The notes: generated by a model from the letters alone, not told the origin. A stretch of 64,000 nt of DNA from Streptomyces gobiensis (GCF_021216675.1 NZ_CP086120.1:2586501-2650500), one strand, 5' to 3'. Counted from the first letter of the stretch, positions 8,449-17,125 are shown. Numbers and translations: made by a program.

Positions 8449-9720
8449 TCAGCGACCGGTGCCACCGTAGACAACCGCCTCGTCGGAGTCGCTGTCCAGG
8501 CCGAAGGCGGTGTGCACGGCGCGGACCGCGTCGTTCACATCGTCCTGGCGGGTGACGACCGAGATCCGGATCTCCGAGGTGGAGATCAGCTCGATATTGA
8601 CCCCACAGTCGGACAGCGCCTCGAAGAAGGTCGCGGTGACGCCCGGGTTGGTCTTCATGCCCGCGCCGACCAGGGAAATCTTGGCGACCCGGTCGTCGTA
8701 GCGCAGCGACTCGAAGCCAATCGTGCTCCGCTGCTTCTCCAGCGCCTCGATGGCCTTCTTGCCGTCGGTCTTCGGCAGCGTGAAGGAGATATCGGTGAGC
8801 CCGGTGGTCGCGGCGGAGACATTCTGCACGACCATGTCGATATTGAGCTCAGCGTCCGCGATCGTACGGAAGATCGCGGCGGCCTCGCCCGGCTTGTCCG
8901 GGACCCCGACAATTGTGACCTTGGCCTCGGATGTGTCGTGAGCGACCCCCGAGATGAGCGCCTGCTCCATCGGCTCGTCCCCTTGCGGTTCGTTGCTGAC
9001 CCAGGTACCCGGAAGGCCGGAGAAGGACGACCGGACGTGGATCGGGATGTTGTAACGGCGTGCGTACTCGACGCAGCGGTGCAGCAGCACCTTGGAGCCG
9101 GAGCTGGCCAGCTCCAGCATGTCCCCGAAGGAGATCCAGTCGATCTTCTTCGCCTTCTTTACGACCCGGGGGTCGGCGGTGAAGACGCCATCGACATCGG
9201 TGTAGATCTCGCAGACCTCGGCGTCCAGCGCGGCGGCCAGCGCGACGGCTGTGGTGTCGGAGCCACCACGGCCCAGTGTGGTGATGTCCTTGCTGTCCTG
9301 GGACACGCCCTGGAACCCGGCGACGATGGCGATGTTGCCCTCGTCGACCGAGTCCTTGATCCGGCCCGGCGTGACATCGATGATCCGCGCCTTGTTGTGG
9401 ACGGCGTCGGTGATGACACCCGCCTGGCTGCCGGTGAACGACTGTGCCTCATGGCCGAGGGATTTGATCGCCATCGCCAGCAGGGCCATGGAGATCCGCT
9501 CTCCAGCGGTCAGCAGCATGTCGAACTCGCGCCCCGAAGCGATCGGGGACACCTCACCCGCGAGATCGATCAGCTCGTCCGTCGTGTCACCCATCGCCGA
9601 CACCACGACAACCACCTGGCTGCCATTCTTCTTGGCTTCGACGACTCGCTTGGCAACGCGCTTGATGCCCTCGGCATCGGCAACGGAGGAGCCGCCGTAC
9701 TTCTGCACGACAAGGCTCAC
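8449..9720 (-). CDS. ask: Aspartokinase
   Basis: A 423-aa aspartate kinase (aspartate to aspartyl-phosphate, first step of the Lys/Thr/Met and diaminopimelate pathway). The kinase signature [20 protein letters not shown] opens the protein. [11 protein letters not shown] and [16 protein letters not shown] lie in the catalytic domain, and tandem ACT domains occupy about 265-410. The GTG at 9720 was chosen over the far-upstream 9876 start because GAGGAG lies just before it and the resulting length matches actinobacterial enzymes. In many streptomycetes asd lies downstream; here it does not. Confidence 0.95.
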   Translation of the reverse strand: MSLVVQKYGGSSVADAEGIKRVAKRVVEAKKNGSQVVVVVSAMGDTTDELIDLAGEVSPIASGREFDMLLTAGERISMALLAMAIKSLGHEAQSFTGSQAGVITDAVHNKARIIDVTPGRIKDSVDEGNIAIVAGFQGVSQDSKDITTLGRGGSDTTAVALAAALDAEVCEIYTDVDGVFTADPRVVKKAKKIDWISFGDMLELASSGSKVLLHRCVEYARRYNIPIHVRSSFSGLPGTWVSNEPQGDEPMEQALISGVAHDTSEAKVTIVGVPDKPGEAAAIFRTIADAELNIDMVVQNVSAATTGLTDISFTLPKTDGKKAIEALEKQRSTIGFESLRYDDRVAKISLVGAGMKTNPGVTATFFEALSDCGVNIELISTSEIRISVVTRQDDVNDAVRAVHTAFGLDSDSDEAVVYGGTGR

Positions 9721-10030
9721 GTGCGCTCCTCGTATCTCTGTCTTACCGGACCCTTTGGCCGGGGCCCTCGGTCGGCTCAGTTTAGCGAGCGGGGCAGATT
9801 CGCCCCGTCGGTGCCGCATCCTGAGACACCGGGCTCGCTCAGCGAACACCCCTGCCCGCTTCCCGGCGAGGCACACGGGAACGTAAGACAGGTCACACCC
9901 AGGTTACGAGCCTGTCTCCCCCTGCGGTACCCGGCTGCGACGAAGAGGAGCCGGACGGTTACTGACATGCGACACCCGATCCGGGAGCGTAACCGGGTCA
10001 CTACCGAACGTATACGGACCTTTTCCACCA

Positions 10031-10051
10031 TCACCGTGCGTGCACGGTGGT
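10031..10051 (-). terminator. Small hairpin after HTH gene
   Basis: CACCGTGC-GT-GCACGGTG lies directly after the frame that would end the helix-turn-helix gene at 10051. It is short, but its position supports that gene end. Confidence 0.4.
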
Positions 10052-10913
10052 CATCTGCGGCTCTTTTCAGGTACGCGGGCGGCGGCGCGGAGGCGTTCGA
10101 CGCGTTCGTGGATGTCGGCGGCCGTGGGGCCTTGTGGTGAGCAGGGTGGGGTGTCGCCTCGGCAGGGTCCGCAGATGCCGCCGGGTAGGGCTTCAGGGCG
10201 GCCGGGGGTCTGGCAGACGGTGCATTCCAGGATGCGCAGGGGCGTGGGGGCGGGGCTGGGGCTGGGGCGGGGGCGGGCTCCGGTGGCATTTTGGTGGTGA
10301 GGCGGGTGCGGGCGAGGGCGGCTGGGTGGTGGATGTGGGGCGGCAGGCCACTGGTGAGGGCGTTGGTGAGCTGGGCCGGGGTCGCGTGCCGGGTGAGCCA
10401 CTGGGTGGCCAGGGGTTCGAGGTCGGCGCAGTCGGCGGCCGACAGGGTCATGCGGGGCTCGGTGCGGCCGAGGGCGGCCAGGGTGTCGTACGCCCGGGAG
10501 CGGGGTGGGGGCGTCGGGTCCGGCTGCTGTCCGGCTTGGAAGGCCGCCCACCAGGCGTCATCCCGGGCGGTGCGGGTGAAGTAGGTGCGGGTCACCCAAC
10601 GGAGGCTGCCCTCGTCGCTGGTGAGATGTTCCTTTACGCGGCGCAGGTGTCCGGCCTCGGAGAGCCGCCGTAGTGCGGTGCGCAGTGCGCACTGCCCGTA
10701 CGGGAGGTGTTTGGCCAAGGTCTTGACGGAGATGTCCGCGCCTTCGGGGAGCTGGTCGAGGTAGGCGGCGATGGACGCCTCGCGGGCGGTCAGATGGGCG
10801 AAGTCACCCTTACGGGCGGGTGGTTGGTCGGACGCGTTCCGCTTGCCGTAGCCCGGATTGGCCATCGGGTGTGCATCGGCATGTGGGGCAGCGCTAAAGT
10901 CGTGCTCAGCCAC
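10051..10913 (-). pseudogene. Helix-turn-helix protein with zinc ribbon, apparent frameshift
   Basis: The first part (from 10913) reads MAEHDFSAAPHADAHPMANP and contains a winged-helix-like region (ISVKTLAKHLPYGQCALRTALRRLSEAGHLRRV). Near 10240-10255 it enters a G-rich run. Downstream in the original frame the protein becomes Pro/Ala/Ser noise continuing to 9777, across the aspartokinase promoter. In the next frame the sequence continues sensibly: LRILECTVCQTPGRPEALPG then ICGPCRG, a two-CxxC zinc ribbon, ending at 10051. One extra or missing base in the GGGGG tract would restore one 287-aa protein. This is either a true mutation or a homopolymer sequencing error. Confidence 0.7.
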
Positions 10914-11258
10914 GGATCGTGCTCCTGACGATCTTGTAGGTCAGACCCCGGCATGGTGCTCCTACACACCTGTCGGGGTCGTTCGTTATGCGGGCACGCT
11001 AGACCGCCACGACACCCCGTCGCAACCTGATCACCGAAAGTCACCCGCGCTCGTTTGCACGGGAGTTGGGGAGGGCGGGCGGGTTAAACCCCTCCGCCCA
11101 TTCCTTGCATAAAGGGCTCGGATCTCGCGGCTTGAGCCCCGGGTGCGGAAAACAACGGCGCGAAGTCACCTGAAGGAGTGAGTCCGTTCCGAGGTGAGGG
11201 TGCCAAGGTAATAGGACCCTCTACCGTCTGGAGTTTCGGCGCACCAGCAGGGAGAACC
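10914..11258. promoter_or_regulatory. Intergenic region, divergent promoters
   Basis: No gene seen. It contains a 7-bp-armed inverted repeat (GACCCCG ... CGGGGTC, 10943-10981) near the start of the minus-strand HTH gene and must hold the promoter of the plus-strand zinc-ribbon gene. Confidence 0.35.
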
Positions 11259-11480
11259 ATGAGGCAACGGGCCAACAATTACCCCAGCTGCCCGAGATGC
11301 CACATGGTCATGTGGAAGGACACAACCTGCTCTAACCAAAAGAACTCTGACGGCACAAGAAACCCCGACGCGTTTCAGTGGACCTGCGCGAGCTGCCGTA
11401 TGACGTACCAGCCAACAGCACAGCAGGTTGCGGAGGTTCTGCATGCCGAGCATGCATATCGACGCGGTTCCGTGCCCTAA
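11259..11480 (+). CDS. Small zinc-ribbon protein
   Basis: A 73-aa protein with two CxxC pairs (CPRC near residue 11 and CASC near residue 45), consistent with a zinc ribbon. The ATG at 11259 has GGGAGA just upstream; the longer frame from 11178 lacks such support. I do not recognise the family. Possible roles include nucleic-acid or protein binding, but nothing in the context decides it. Confidence 0.6.
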   Translation: MRQRANNYPSCPRCHMVMWKDTTCSNQKNSDGTRNPDAFQWTCASCRMTYQPTAQQVAEVLHAEHAYRRGSVP

Positions 11481-11542
11481 CGAAGAGCCGCCCGGGGATT
11501 CATGGAGCGGTACCTCCGGACCTCCGAGCCTCCGGCCCCGGG

Positions 11543-11920
11543 TCACTCAAGGGCGGTGATGAGCCGCATCAGGTCCCCCGTGCTGACCCCGCAGTGCTTT
11601 GCGCGGTGAATGGCGGACAGCACCAGGTGCGCGGTCACCTGCTGGGCGTGCTCGTCGCCCAGCCACTCGTCCGGCTTCTCAATTCCTCCGTCATTGAACA
11701 CGATGCCGTAGCGAGCTTTGACCTGCGCGGCGACTTCGGCGATGGCCGCGAACTTGGACTCGGCCTCCACCCAGCCGGTGAGCACGGGAACGCCGTACCT
11801 CACTTCGTACGTCAGCCCATGGGGCGGATCAGCGGCCAACGGCGCGAACCGCTCGGCCAGCTCCTCATCCGGGATGCTCGGAAAGTTGTCGTAGGCCAGC
11901 GTGACGCGCTGCTTGGGCAC
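11543..11920 (-). CDS. Hypothetical protein downstream of Uma2 gene
   Basis: A 125-aa soluble protein starting at a GTG preceded by AAGGAGAGAG. It opens with KQRVTLAYDNFPSIPDEELAERFAPLA and ends with CGVSTGDLMRLITALE, with no motifs I recognise. It starts 29 bp after the Uma2-type gene stop and is probably cotranscribed with it. Confidence 0.65.
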   Translation of the reverse strand: MPKQRVTLAYDNFPSIPDEELAERFAPLAADPPHGLTYEVRYGVPVLTGWVEAESKFAAIAEVAAQVKARYGIVFNDGGIEKPDEWLGDEHAQQVTAHLVLSAIHRAKHCGVSTGDLMRLITALE

Positions 11921-11949
11921 GCCTCTCTCCTTCTGTGGTGGACCCCGGG

Positions 11950-12534
11950 CTAACGACGGCGCTCGATGGCGGTCAGGTCGATCTCGACCGGGAATGGCAC
12001 GGACGTCTTCAGCACGTCGTGGTGGACGCCGGTCACGGCGTACGTGCGGGTGGCGGGCTCCAACTCGAAGACGTAGAGCACCGGGCGCCCGTTGTCGTTC
12101 TCCACCCGCCAGAAGTGCGGGATACCCGCCGCCGCGTATTTGCTGGGCTTGGTGTCCCGGCCCCGAGCTTCGGAGTCCGGAGAGACGACCTCAATCGCGA
12201 GGATGACATCCGCTGGCTGGTAGCTCGTCTGGCCAAGGCCAGTGTCCGCTTCAGCCCGCGCCACCATGATGTCAGGCTCCGGGCGGTTGCGTAGCCCAAG
12301 CCTGACGGTCATCTCCCGGATGACCTCCAGCTCCGGCGGCGCTGCCTGGAGGAGACAGGTCTCCAGCACGCGCATGGCGCGCATGTGGAACTTGTCCTGC
12401 GGGCTTACGAAGACGAGGCTCCCGTCAAGCAGCTCCGTATGCGGGGGCAGATTGGGAAGCCGGTCCAGGTCATTGGCGGTGTACCCGCCGACCGGGGGGC
12501 GTGGCCGCCTCGGTGCGCTTGGGGTTGGATTCAC
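11950..12534 (-). CDS. Uma2-family (DUF820) PD-(D/E)XK nuclease-like protein
   Basis: A protein of about 194 aa of the Uma2 family. GGYTANDLDRLPNLPPHTELLDGSLV, RPEPDIMVA and VILAIEVVSPDSEARGRDTKPSKYAAAGIPHFW include the PD...E-V-K type catalytic core. The open frame extends to 12819, but the extra residues are translated intergenic repeat, so I chose the GTG at 12534 with GGAAGGGG upstream. Uma2 proteins are abundant in Streptomyces and their function is unproven. The native N-terminus may have been replaced by repeat DNA. Confidence 0.75.
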   Translation of the reverse strand: MNPTPSAPRRPRPPVGGYTANDLDRLPNLPPHTELLDGSLVFVSPQDKFHMRAMRVLETCLLQAAPPELEVIREMTVRLGLRNRPEPDIMVARAEADTGLGQTSYQPADVILAIEVVSPDSEARGRDTKPSKYAAAGIPHFWRVENDNGRPVLYVFELEPATRTYAVTGVHHDVLKTSVPFPVEIDLTAIERRR

Positions 12535-12562
12535 CCCAGTCCCACCCCTTCCCGAAAACTGG

Positions 12563-12822
12563 GGGCTTCGCCCCCAAACCCCCGGGGTCCGGGGCAAAGC
12601 CCCGGAGTCTGGGGAAGGTAGCTGGGGGCGGGATTGAGGAAAGACCACCCGGAACGGGGATGACACCGGTGAAGTCATCGGCCGCCGCCGGGCGGCACTA
12701 CTGGGGCTTCGCCCCCAAACCTCCGGGGTCCGGGGCGAAGCCCCGGTTTCGGGAAGGGGCGGGATTGGGGAAAGACCACCCAGGACAGGGATGACACCGG
12801 TGAAGTCATCGGCCGCCACCGG
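12563..12822. repeat. Two tandem copies of a Streptomyces intergenic repeat
   Basis: Two units of roughly 120-130 bp. Each has a GGGGCTTCGCCCC hairpin and an AAACC(C/T)CCGGGGTCCGGGG(C) segment. Each is followed by GAAAGACCACCC, a short variable piece and the identical stretch GATGACACCGGTGAAGTCAT. Unit 1 is about 12563-12693 and unit 2 about 12704-12822. GGGGCTTCGCCCC-type repeats are common between Streptomyces genes. Here they lie between the Uma2 and DUF397 genes. Confidence 0.7.
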
Positions 12823-12831
12823 GCGCTCCGG

Positions 12832-13128
12832 TCAGGCTTCCCCGTCATATCCACCGCGCTTTACATCACTGATGAACGCCACCCACGCCTCGGCGGGGAA
12901 GGCGAGCGCCGGGCCATGGATGTTCTTGGAGTCCCGGACAGGGACTATGCCGGGGAAGTCCTCGGCCACCTCCAGGCAGTCGCCATTGCTGCCCCCGCTG
13001 TAGCTGGACTTACGCCAGAGCGCGGCGCCCGGGAAATCCTCGGCCACCTCCAGGCATTCGCCATTGCTGCCCCCGCTGTAGCTGGACTTACGCCACCGGG
13101 CGGCGCCGAACTCGTACTTAGGGTGCAT
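12832..13128 (-). CDS. DUF397 protein with duplicated N-terminal motif
   Basis: A 98-aa DUF397-family protein. These proteins occur beside XRE/DUF5753 regulators in Streptomyces, and the pair is proposed to behave like a regulator plus small partner (WhiJ-type loci). The family core WRKSSYSGGSNG-CLEVAEDFPG occurs twice (about residues 12-35 and 38-61) before the normal VRDSK...GPALAFPAEAWVAFI ending. The start overlaps the end of the XRE gene by 11 bp, supporting cotranscription. Confidence 0.88.
   Translation of the reverse strand: MHPKYEFGAARWRKSSYSGGSNGECLEVAEDFPGAALWRKSSYSGGSNGDCLEVAEDFPGIVPVRDSKNIHGPALAFPAEAWVAFISDVKRGGYDGEA
12951..13106 (-). repeat. 78-bp tandem duplication inside DUF397 gene
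   Basis: Two adjacent 78-bp units (26 codons) differ at only a few positions. Landmark CTCGGCCACCTCCAGGCA occurs at 12961 and again at 13039. The duplication preserves the reading frame. Confidence 0.85.
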
Positions 13129-13960
13129 CCTCGTATTCCTTCACCAACGACTTGACCATGGCCAGGGACGCCTCTGGTGACAGCGCGGCGGCCCGGACAA
13201 GATCGTAGGCCGCCTGACAGCGGGCCACGGTCGCTGGATCATCCTGCAACCGACCCGTCCACACACCCTCGGTGTAGGCCACAGGGGGCTCCTCCTCGAA
13301 GGTCATCAGGGTCACATGCCCCTCCATGAGCGCGTGTGCTCCGAAGGAGAAGGGCAGCACCTGGACCAGCACCCGGTGCTTCTCCGCCACCTCGGCGATG
13401 TGCCGCAGCTGCTTCGCCATCGCGGCGCTGGCGCCCACTTGGCGACGCAGCACGGCCTCATCCAGGATCGCCCACATCTGTGGGACCGTCGACCCCTCCA
13501 GGACCCCCTGCCCACGCTCGATCCGGTTCTGTACCAGCTCCTCGATTTCCTCATCGGACTCAAAGGGACGGCACGACCGGAAGATCTCCCGCGCGTACTC
13601 CTCGGTCTGGAGCGGGCCAGGGACGAGCTGAGGCGCGTACCAACTGAGGGTTTCCGCCCGCTTCGTCAGCTCCGCCGCCTCGCGGTAGTGCTCCGCAACA
13701 GGCTCCTTGTTGATCAGCTCACGCCACATCCGTTCGAAGAGGCCCCCCGCCCCCAGCACTTCGTCGAACCGCTGTGCCAAGTCGAGCTGCGGCTTGCGGA
13801 TCGCTGACTCGAACTGGCCGATATACGAGCCCGAGCAGAAAGCTCGGTTACCCAGATCCTGCTGGGTCAGCCCGGCGTCCTCCCTGCGGCGCTTCAGCTC
13901 CGCGCCGAAGAACTCCCAGCCGAACTTGGAATGCCCCAGCCGCTTACCACCCTTGGTCAT
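13118..13960 (-). CDS. XRE-family regulator with DUF5753 domain
   Basis: A 280-aa regulator. The helix-turn-helix is at about 18-70 (AELKRRREDAGLTQQDLGNRAFCSGSYIGQFES). A DUF5753 domain follows (about 95-270, LSWYAPQLVPGPLQTEEYAREIFRS). This is the standard partner of DUF397 proteins (overlapping 3' end) in WhiJ-like loci, some of which affect development or antibiotic production. It is divergent from the 72-aa gene at 14077. A fragment of a second copy's 5' end lies at about 14430-14455. Confidence 0.9.
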   Translation of the reverse strand: MTKGGKRLGHSKFGWEFFGAELKRRREDAGLTQQDLGNRAFCSGSYIGQFESAIRKPQLDLAQRFDEVLGAGGLFERMWRELINKEPVAEHYREAAELTKRAETLSWYAPQLVPGPLQTEEYAREIFRSCRPFESDEEIEELVQNRIERGQGVLEGSTVPQMWAILDEAVLRRQVGASAAMAKQLRHIAEVAEKHRVLVQVLPFSFGAHALMEGHVTLMTFEEEPPVAYTEGVWTGRLQDDPATVARCQAAYDLVRAAALSPEASLAMVKSLVKEYEDAP

Positions 13961-14076
13961 GGCTTAACTCTCCTTGTGTGCAAGCCCGTTGTAGTCGGCT
14001 TTCCCGTTGCCGAGCGTAGGGGCACAAGTTCACGATGTGACCGCATTCCGTGAAACACACAGGACAGTGAGGACCC

Positions 14077-14295
14077 ATGGCGACCATGAAGCGCATCGCA
14101 AAGATCCGGAACGCCGAGGAGGTGGCGGATGAACTCCGCAACGCGCTCGCGAAGGTGGGGATCACGCTGCCGTCCCTGCGCATCGACCCCGTCACCTGCG
14201 CCCGGGAGGAGCCCATGCCGCTCGTGGATCTGGGCTGCTGCAACCTGGACACGGCCCGGCGCCTCACTGCCGCCATCCGGGCGGGCGAGCAGTGA
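14077..14295 (+). CDS. 72-aa protein divergent from XRE regulator
   Basis: MATMKRIAKIRNAEEVADEL start. The C-terminal half reads LPSLRIDPVTCAREEPMPLVDLGCCNLDTARRLTAAI. It is nearly the same as the 75-aa protein at 14572 (shared segments GITLPSLRIDPVTCARE and LVDLGCCN). I know no function, but such small proteins recur beside XRE/DUF397 genes, and the duplicated neighbour supports it as a real gene. Confidence 0.75.
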   Translation: MATMKRIAKIRNAEEVADELRNALAKVGITLPSLRIDPVTCAREEPMPLVDLGCCNLDTARRLTAAIRAGEQ

Positions 14296-14299
14296 CACC

Positions 14300-14571
14300 C
14301 GGCTCCGGCAGGGCGCACACCGTGCCGGACGCGCACACGGGCCGTGCCTGGATGGGATGAACTACAGAAGGGCCCGGCTCAGTGAGCCGGGCGTATCTGC
14401 GGAACCGTTCCACCGTCCGCATGGGCTTGACCAGCCACTTGTCACCCTTGGCCATGAGCTAACTCCCCTGCTGTACATCTGGCTTGTCGCGGTCAACCCC
14501 TTGCCAAGCGTAGGGGACTCAGGGTCACCATGTGATTGCAATGAGTGAAATACGCAGACCAGGGAGCCCTC
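14300..14571 (-). pseudogene. Relic second copy of XRE gene start plus promoter
   Basis: The plus strand at about 14430-14571 repeats the XRE-to-small-gene interval at about 13943-14076: CACCCTTGG-CAT (the XRE start codon on the minus strand, MAKGDKWL versus MTKGGKRLG), TAACTC, AGCGTAGGGG and the following spacer. After about 8 residues the minus-strand frame loses all similarity to an XRE protein and ends at 14264. The regulator copy is therefore a 5' stub left by a tandem duplication. Confidence 0.65.
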
Positions 14572-14799
14572 ATGATGACTACTAAGCGTGCTGAGGCAGC
14601 TGAGCGAATCCGTTCTGCGGAGGACGCGACGAGCGAGCTGCGTGACGCGCTCGCCGGGGTCGGCATCACGTTGCCGTCGCTGCGAATCGACCCCGTGACC
14701 TGCGCACGGGAGGTGCCCGCCCCGCTGGTGGACCTGGGGTGCTGCAACATCGAAACGGCCCGCCGCCTGGCGGCCGTCATCAAGGGGTGTAAGCGGTGA
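14572..14799 (+). CDS. 75-aa paralogue of the 14077 gene
   Basis: It starts MMTTKRAEAAERIRSAEDAT (the second ATG, 14575, is equally possible) after AGGGAG. Its second half matches the 72-aa paralogue 276 bp upstream (ITLPSLRIDPVTCAREVP, LVDLGCCNIETARRLAAVI). Its stop overlaps the GTG start of the next gene by 4 bp. It arose by duplication of the whole divergent locus. Confidence 0.72.
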   Translation: MMTTKRAEAAERIRSAEDATSELRDALAGVGITLPSLRIDPVTCAREVPAPLVDLGCCNIETARRLAAVIKGCKR

Positions 14800-15005
14800 T
14801 CCCGAGTATCGGGGCGTACGCCGTGGACACCCGTACCGACCGGGTCGGCCAGGTCATGGGGCACGAAGGGCCGTATGTGCAGCTCCGTCCGCCGGGAGGT
14901 GGGCGGGAGTGGGACTGCCCACCCGACAGACTCCGGCGCGCCGCGCCCCGCGACGAGCTACGCGCCCGCGTGATGGAACTCAACCGCGTCAGCAGGCTCC
15001 CATGA
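14796..15005 (+). CDS. Hypothetical 69-aa protein
   Basis: The GTG start overlaps the upstream stop (GTGA). The sequence (YAVDTRTDRVGQVMGHEGPYVQLRPPGGGREWDCPPDRL) resembles small beta-barrel-like proteins often found beside XRE/DUF397 genes in Streptomyces. The family name is not certain. It overlaps the next gene start by 4 bp, so three small genes are coupled. Confidence 0.65.
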   Translation: MIPSIGAYAVDTRTDRVGQVMGHEGPYVQLRPPGGGREWDCPPDRLRRAAPRDELRARVMELNRVSRLP

Positions 15006-15235
15006 CCCCCCGCTCAGTGATTCGATTTGAGCGCTGGACCCTCCAGCCCGACCGCGAACCCGATGCCGAACCCATCACCTACGCCATACAGTGCGTCGTG
15101 TGCGGCGAACGATCCCTGGCCGCCGTCGACTTCGCCGATGTGCAGACGTGGACCTTCGACCATGTGGGGCACAACCCCTCCCACCACACCTACCGCGAGC
15201 TCATCACCCGCCCCTGGCGCGCCTGGATGCTGTGA
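15002..15235 (+). CDS. DUF7848-like 77-aa protein
   Basis: It starts at the ATG at 15002, which overlaps the previous stop. MTPRSVIRFERWTLQPDREPD is followed by CVVCGERS (CxxC) and HVGHNPSHHTYRELITRPWRAWML, a probable Cys/His metal site typical of small proteins in Streptomyces XRE/DUF397 gene sets. It is the last gene of the small-protein operon. Role unknown. Confidence 0.68.
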   Translation: MTPRSVIRFERWTLQPDREPDAEPITYAIQCVVCGERSLAAVDFADVQTWTFDHVGHNPSHHTYRELITRPWRAWML

Positions 15236-15380
15236 CGATTCGTCAATCACCATGGCGCCGCCCCAACCCGTAGCGAGAGGTCAACATTGAGACAGGCTCC
15301 CAGGTTCATATGGCCGCGCAGGGGCGCGTGAGAGAGCGCACGCATCGGCAGCCGGATTCCAGGCGTCACGCTTGAACGCC

Positions 15381-16466
15381 TCAGTCGCTCACGTAGCCAC
15401 GCTGGACGCTTGGCCGGTAGCCGTCGACGGTGATGCTGAGCGGCAGTACGGCGCGTACGCGGAAGCCGCCGTCGGGCTCAGGGCCGCTGTGCAGGGCGCC
15501 GCCCAGTTCCGTAACGCGTTCGCGGAGGCCGTTCAGGCCGTGGCCACCGGAAGGCAGGGCTGTCGCGGGGGCGGTGGGCGGACCGCTGTGGACCGTCGTG
15601 TGGAGGGTTTCCGTATCGGGGCCGGGTGCCAGCGTTATCCGGACTTGCCCGCCTGGGGCGTGTTTCCGGGCGTTGGTCAGTGCCTCTTGGACCACTCGGT
15701 AGACCGTCTGCTGTACGGGGAGCGGACACTGACCGGCATCGGGCAGGTCCATGTGCAGGTGCGCCTGGGGGCCCGCCGTCTTGACGAGGGCGGGCAGCGC
15801 GGAGAGGCCGGGGGCGCGCAGGGCGCTGACCGTGCGGCGCAGCTCGGTGAGGGCGTCCTCGGCATGCTGGCGCGCTGGGTCGCCGGTGGTGCCCTTGAGG
15901 GCGATCAGGCTGAGGTGATGGGCGACGCTGTCGTGCATCTCGCGGGCGATACGGGCCCGTTCCGCCGTGGTCGCCCGTTCGGCGGCCAGGGCGCGTTCCC
16001 GCTCCCGGCTGAGCGCCAGCTCCGCCGCCTTGGCGGCCAGTTCCCGGCGGGACGCGGACAGCAGGCCCAGCCCAAGGGGTGCCAGGGCGAGCATCGCGGC
16101 GAGGAGGAAGGCCAGGGTGACATCTTCCCAGGCCCAGCTCAGCGGGCCCAGATGCGGCCACGGGTAGAAGCCGACGCCGCACACCACGGCCGCCCAGGCC
16201 CAGGGCTCCGCCCGGTGCCGGGGTGTGGCGGCCACCGTGTAGAGGGCAAAAATCGTGGGCAGCCAGATATAGCTGGTGGCCAGTCCGGGGAGGCTGAGGA
16301 CCAGGACCGTACGGGGGAAGCGGCGTCGCAGCACAAGTGCGGTGGCGGCCAGCAGCGCTACGGCGAACATCCAGCCGGGGCCCCAGTCACGGGTGGCGAC
16401 GGCCTCCAGCAGACCGAGTCCGATGACGCTGGCGTCGGTCAGCAGTCTCCGAGGCGGGGTGTTCAT
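15381..16466 (-). CDS. Two-component sensor histidine kinase (NarL type)
   Basis: A 361-aa kinase. Four or five N-terminal membrane helices (about 1-145) are followed by a HisKA_3 dimerisation domain with phospho-accepting His in RIAREMHDSVAHHLSLIALK (about 190-210). A compact HATPase (ALTNARKHAPGGQVRITL and GGHGLNGLRERVTELGG) completes it. It lacks a large sensor domain, like DesK-type membrane-stress kinases. It overlaps the response-regulator stop by 4 bp. The signal is unknown. Confidence 0.92.
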   Translation of the reverse strand: MNTPPRRLLTDASVIGLGLLEAVATRDWGPGWMFAVALLAATALVLRRRFPRTVLVLSLPGLATSYIWLPTIFALYTVAATPRHRAEPWAWAAVVCGVGFYPWPHLGPLSWAWEDVTLAFLLAAMLALAPLGLGLLSASRRELAAKAAELALSRERERALAAERATTAERARIAREMHDSVAHHLSLIALKGTTGDPARQHAEDALTELRRTVSALRAPGLSALPALVKTAGPQAHLHMDLPDAGQCPLPVQQTVYRVVQEALTNARKHAPGGQVRITLAPGPDTETLHTTVHSGPPTAPATALPSGGHGLNGLRERVTELGGALHSGPEPDGGFRVRAVLPLSITVDGYRPSVQRGYVSD

Positions 16467-17125
16467 GTCATCCCCGCTCGCTGCGCCAGTGTGGCCAGGG
16501 CGACGCGGTTCCGTGCGCGCAGCTTGCGCTTGAGTACGGCGATATGGGTCTTCACGGTGGTGACGCCGATCCTCAATTGGTCGGCTATGTCGGCGTTCGG
16601 CAATCCAATGGCAAGCAAGGTGAGCACTTCGCGTTCGCGCTGGGTGAGTCGGGCGAGGGACAGCTCGCCGGAGTCGAGATCAGGGTGGGTGTCGAGGCCG
16701 GGGGCGGGCTGGGTCGTGAGGTGGCGGCTGATGACGGCCTGGCTGCCGGGCGGGGTGCAGACGACGCCACCGGCGGCCAGAACCCGTACAGCCTGGCTGA
16801 GCAGCGCGGACGCGCTGTTCTTGAGCAGAAACCCGGACGCGCCGCCGCGCAGGGCGAGCTCCAGCTGGTCATGGACGTCAAAGGTGGTGAGCATGGCTAC
16901 TGCGGGCGGCTCTGGGAGATCACGTATCGCGGCCAGCAGGGTGAGGCCGTCGGGCTCGGGCATCACGATGTCGAGGAGGACGACATCGGGTGCCGTGTGC
17001 CGTACGGCCGCCAGCGCCCCGGGGCTGTCGCAGACGGAGACGCTGATTCCGTCCTCAGCCGCCAGGATGTGCCGTAGGGCTTCCCGCACCAACTCCTCGT
17101 CATCCACGACGAGTACACGGATCAC
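16463..17125 (-). CDS. NarL/LuxR-type response regulator
   Basis: A 220-aa regulator. The receiver domain VIRVLVVDDEELVREALRHI has phospho-acceptor D52 (VLLDIVMPEPDG) and a C-terminal LuxR helix-turn-helix (LTQREREVLTLLAIGLPNADIADQLRIGVTTVKTHIAVLKRKL). The GTG at 17125 was chosen because GGGGAGGAGG precedes it and the family always begins at this beta strand; the open frame upstream is promoter DNA. It is cotranscribed with the kinase. Confidence 0.93.
   Translation of the reverse strand: MIRVLVVDDEELVREALRHILAAEDGISVSVCDSPGALAAVRHTAPDVVLLDIVMPEPDGLTLLAAIRDLPEPPAVAMLTTFDVHDQLELALRGGASGFLLKNSASALLSQAVRVLAAGGVVCTPPGSQAVISRHLTTQPAPGLDTHPDLDSGELSLARLTQREREVLTLLAIGLPNADIADQLRIGVTTVKTHIAVLKRKLRARNRVALATLAQRAGMT

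Noticed and set aside
9777..10050. Continuation of the HTH gene frame to 9777
   Set aside because: The residues after the G tract are Pro/Ala/Ser noise that overlap the aspartokinase promoter; the zinc ribbon is in the neighbouring frame.
12535..12819. N-terminal extension of the Uma2 protein
   Set aside because: It translates intergenic repeat DNA twice; the family core starts after 12534.
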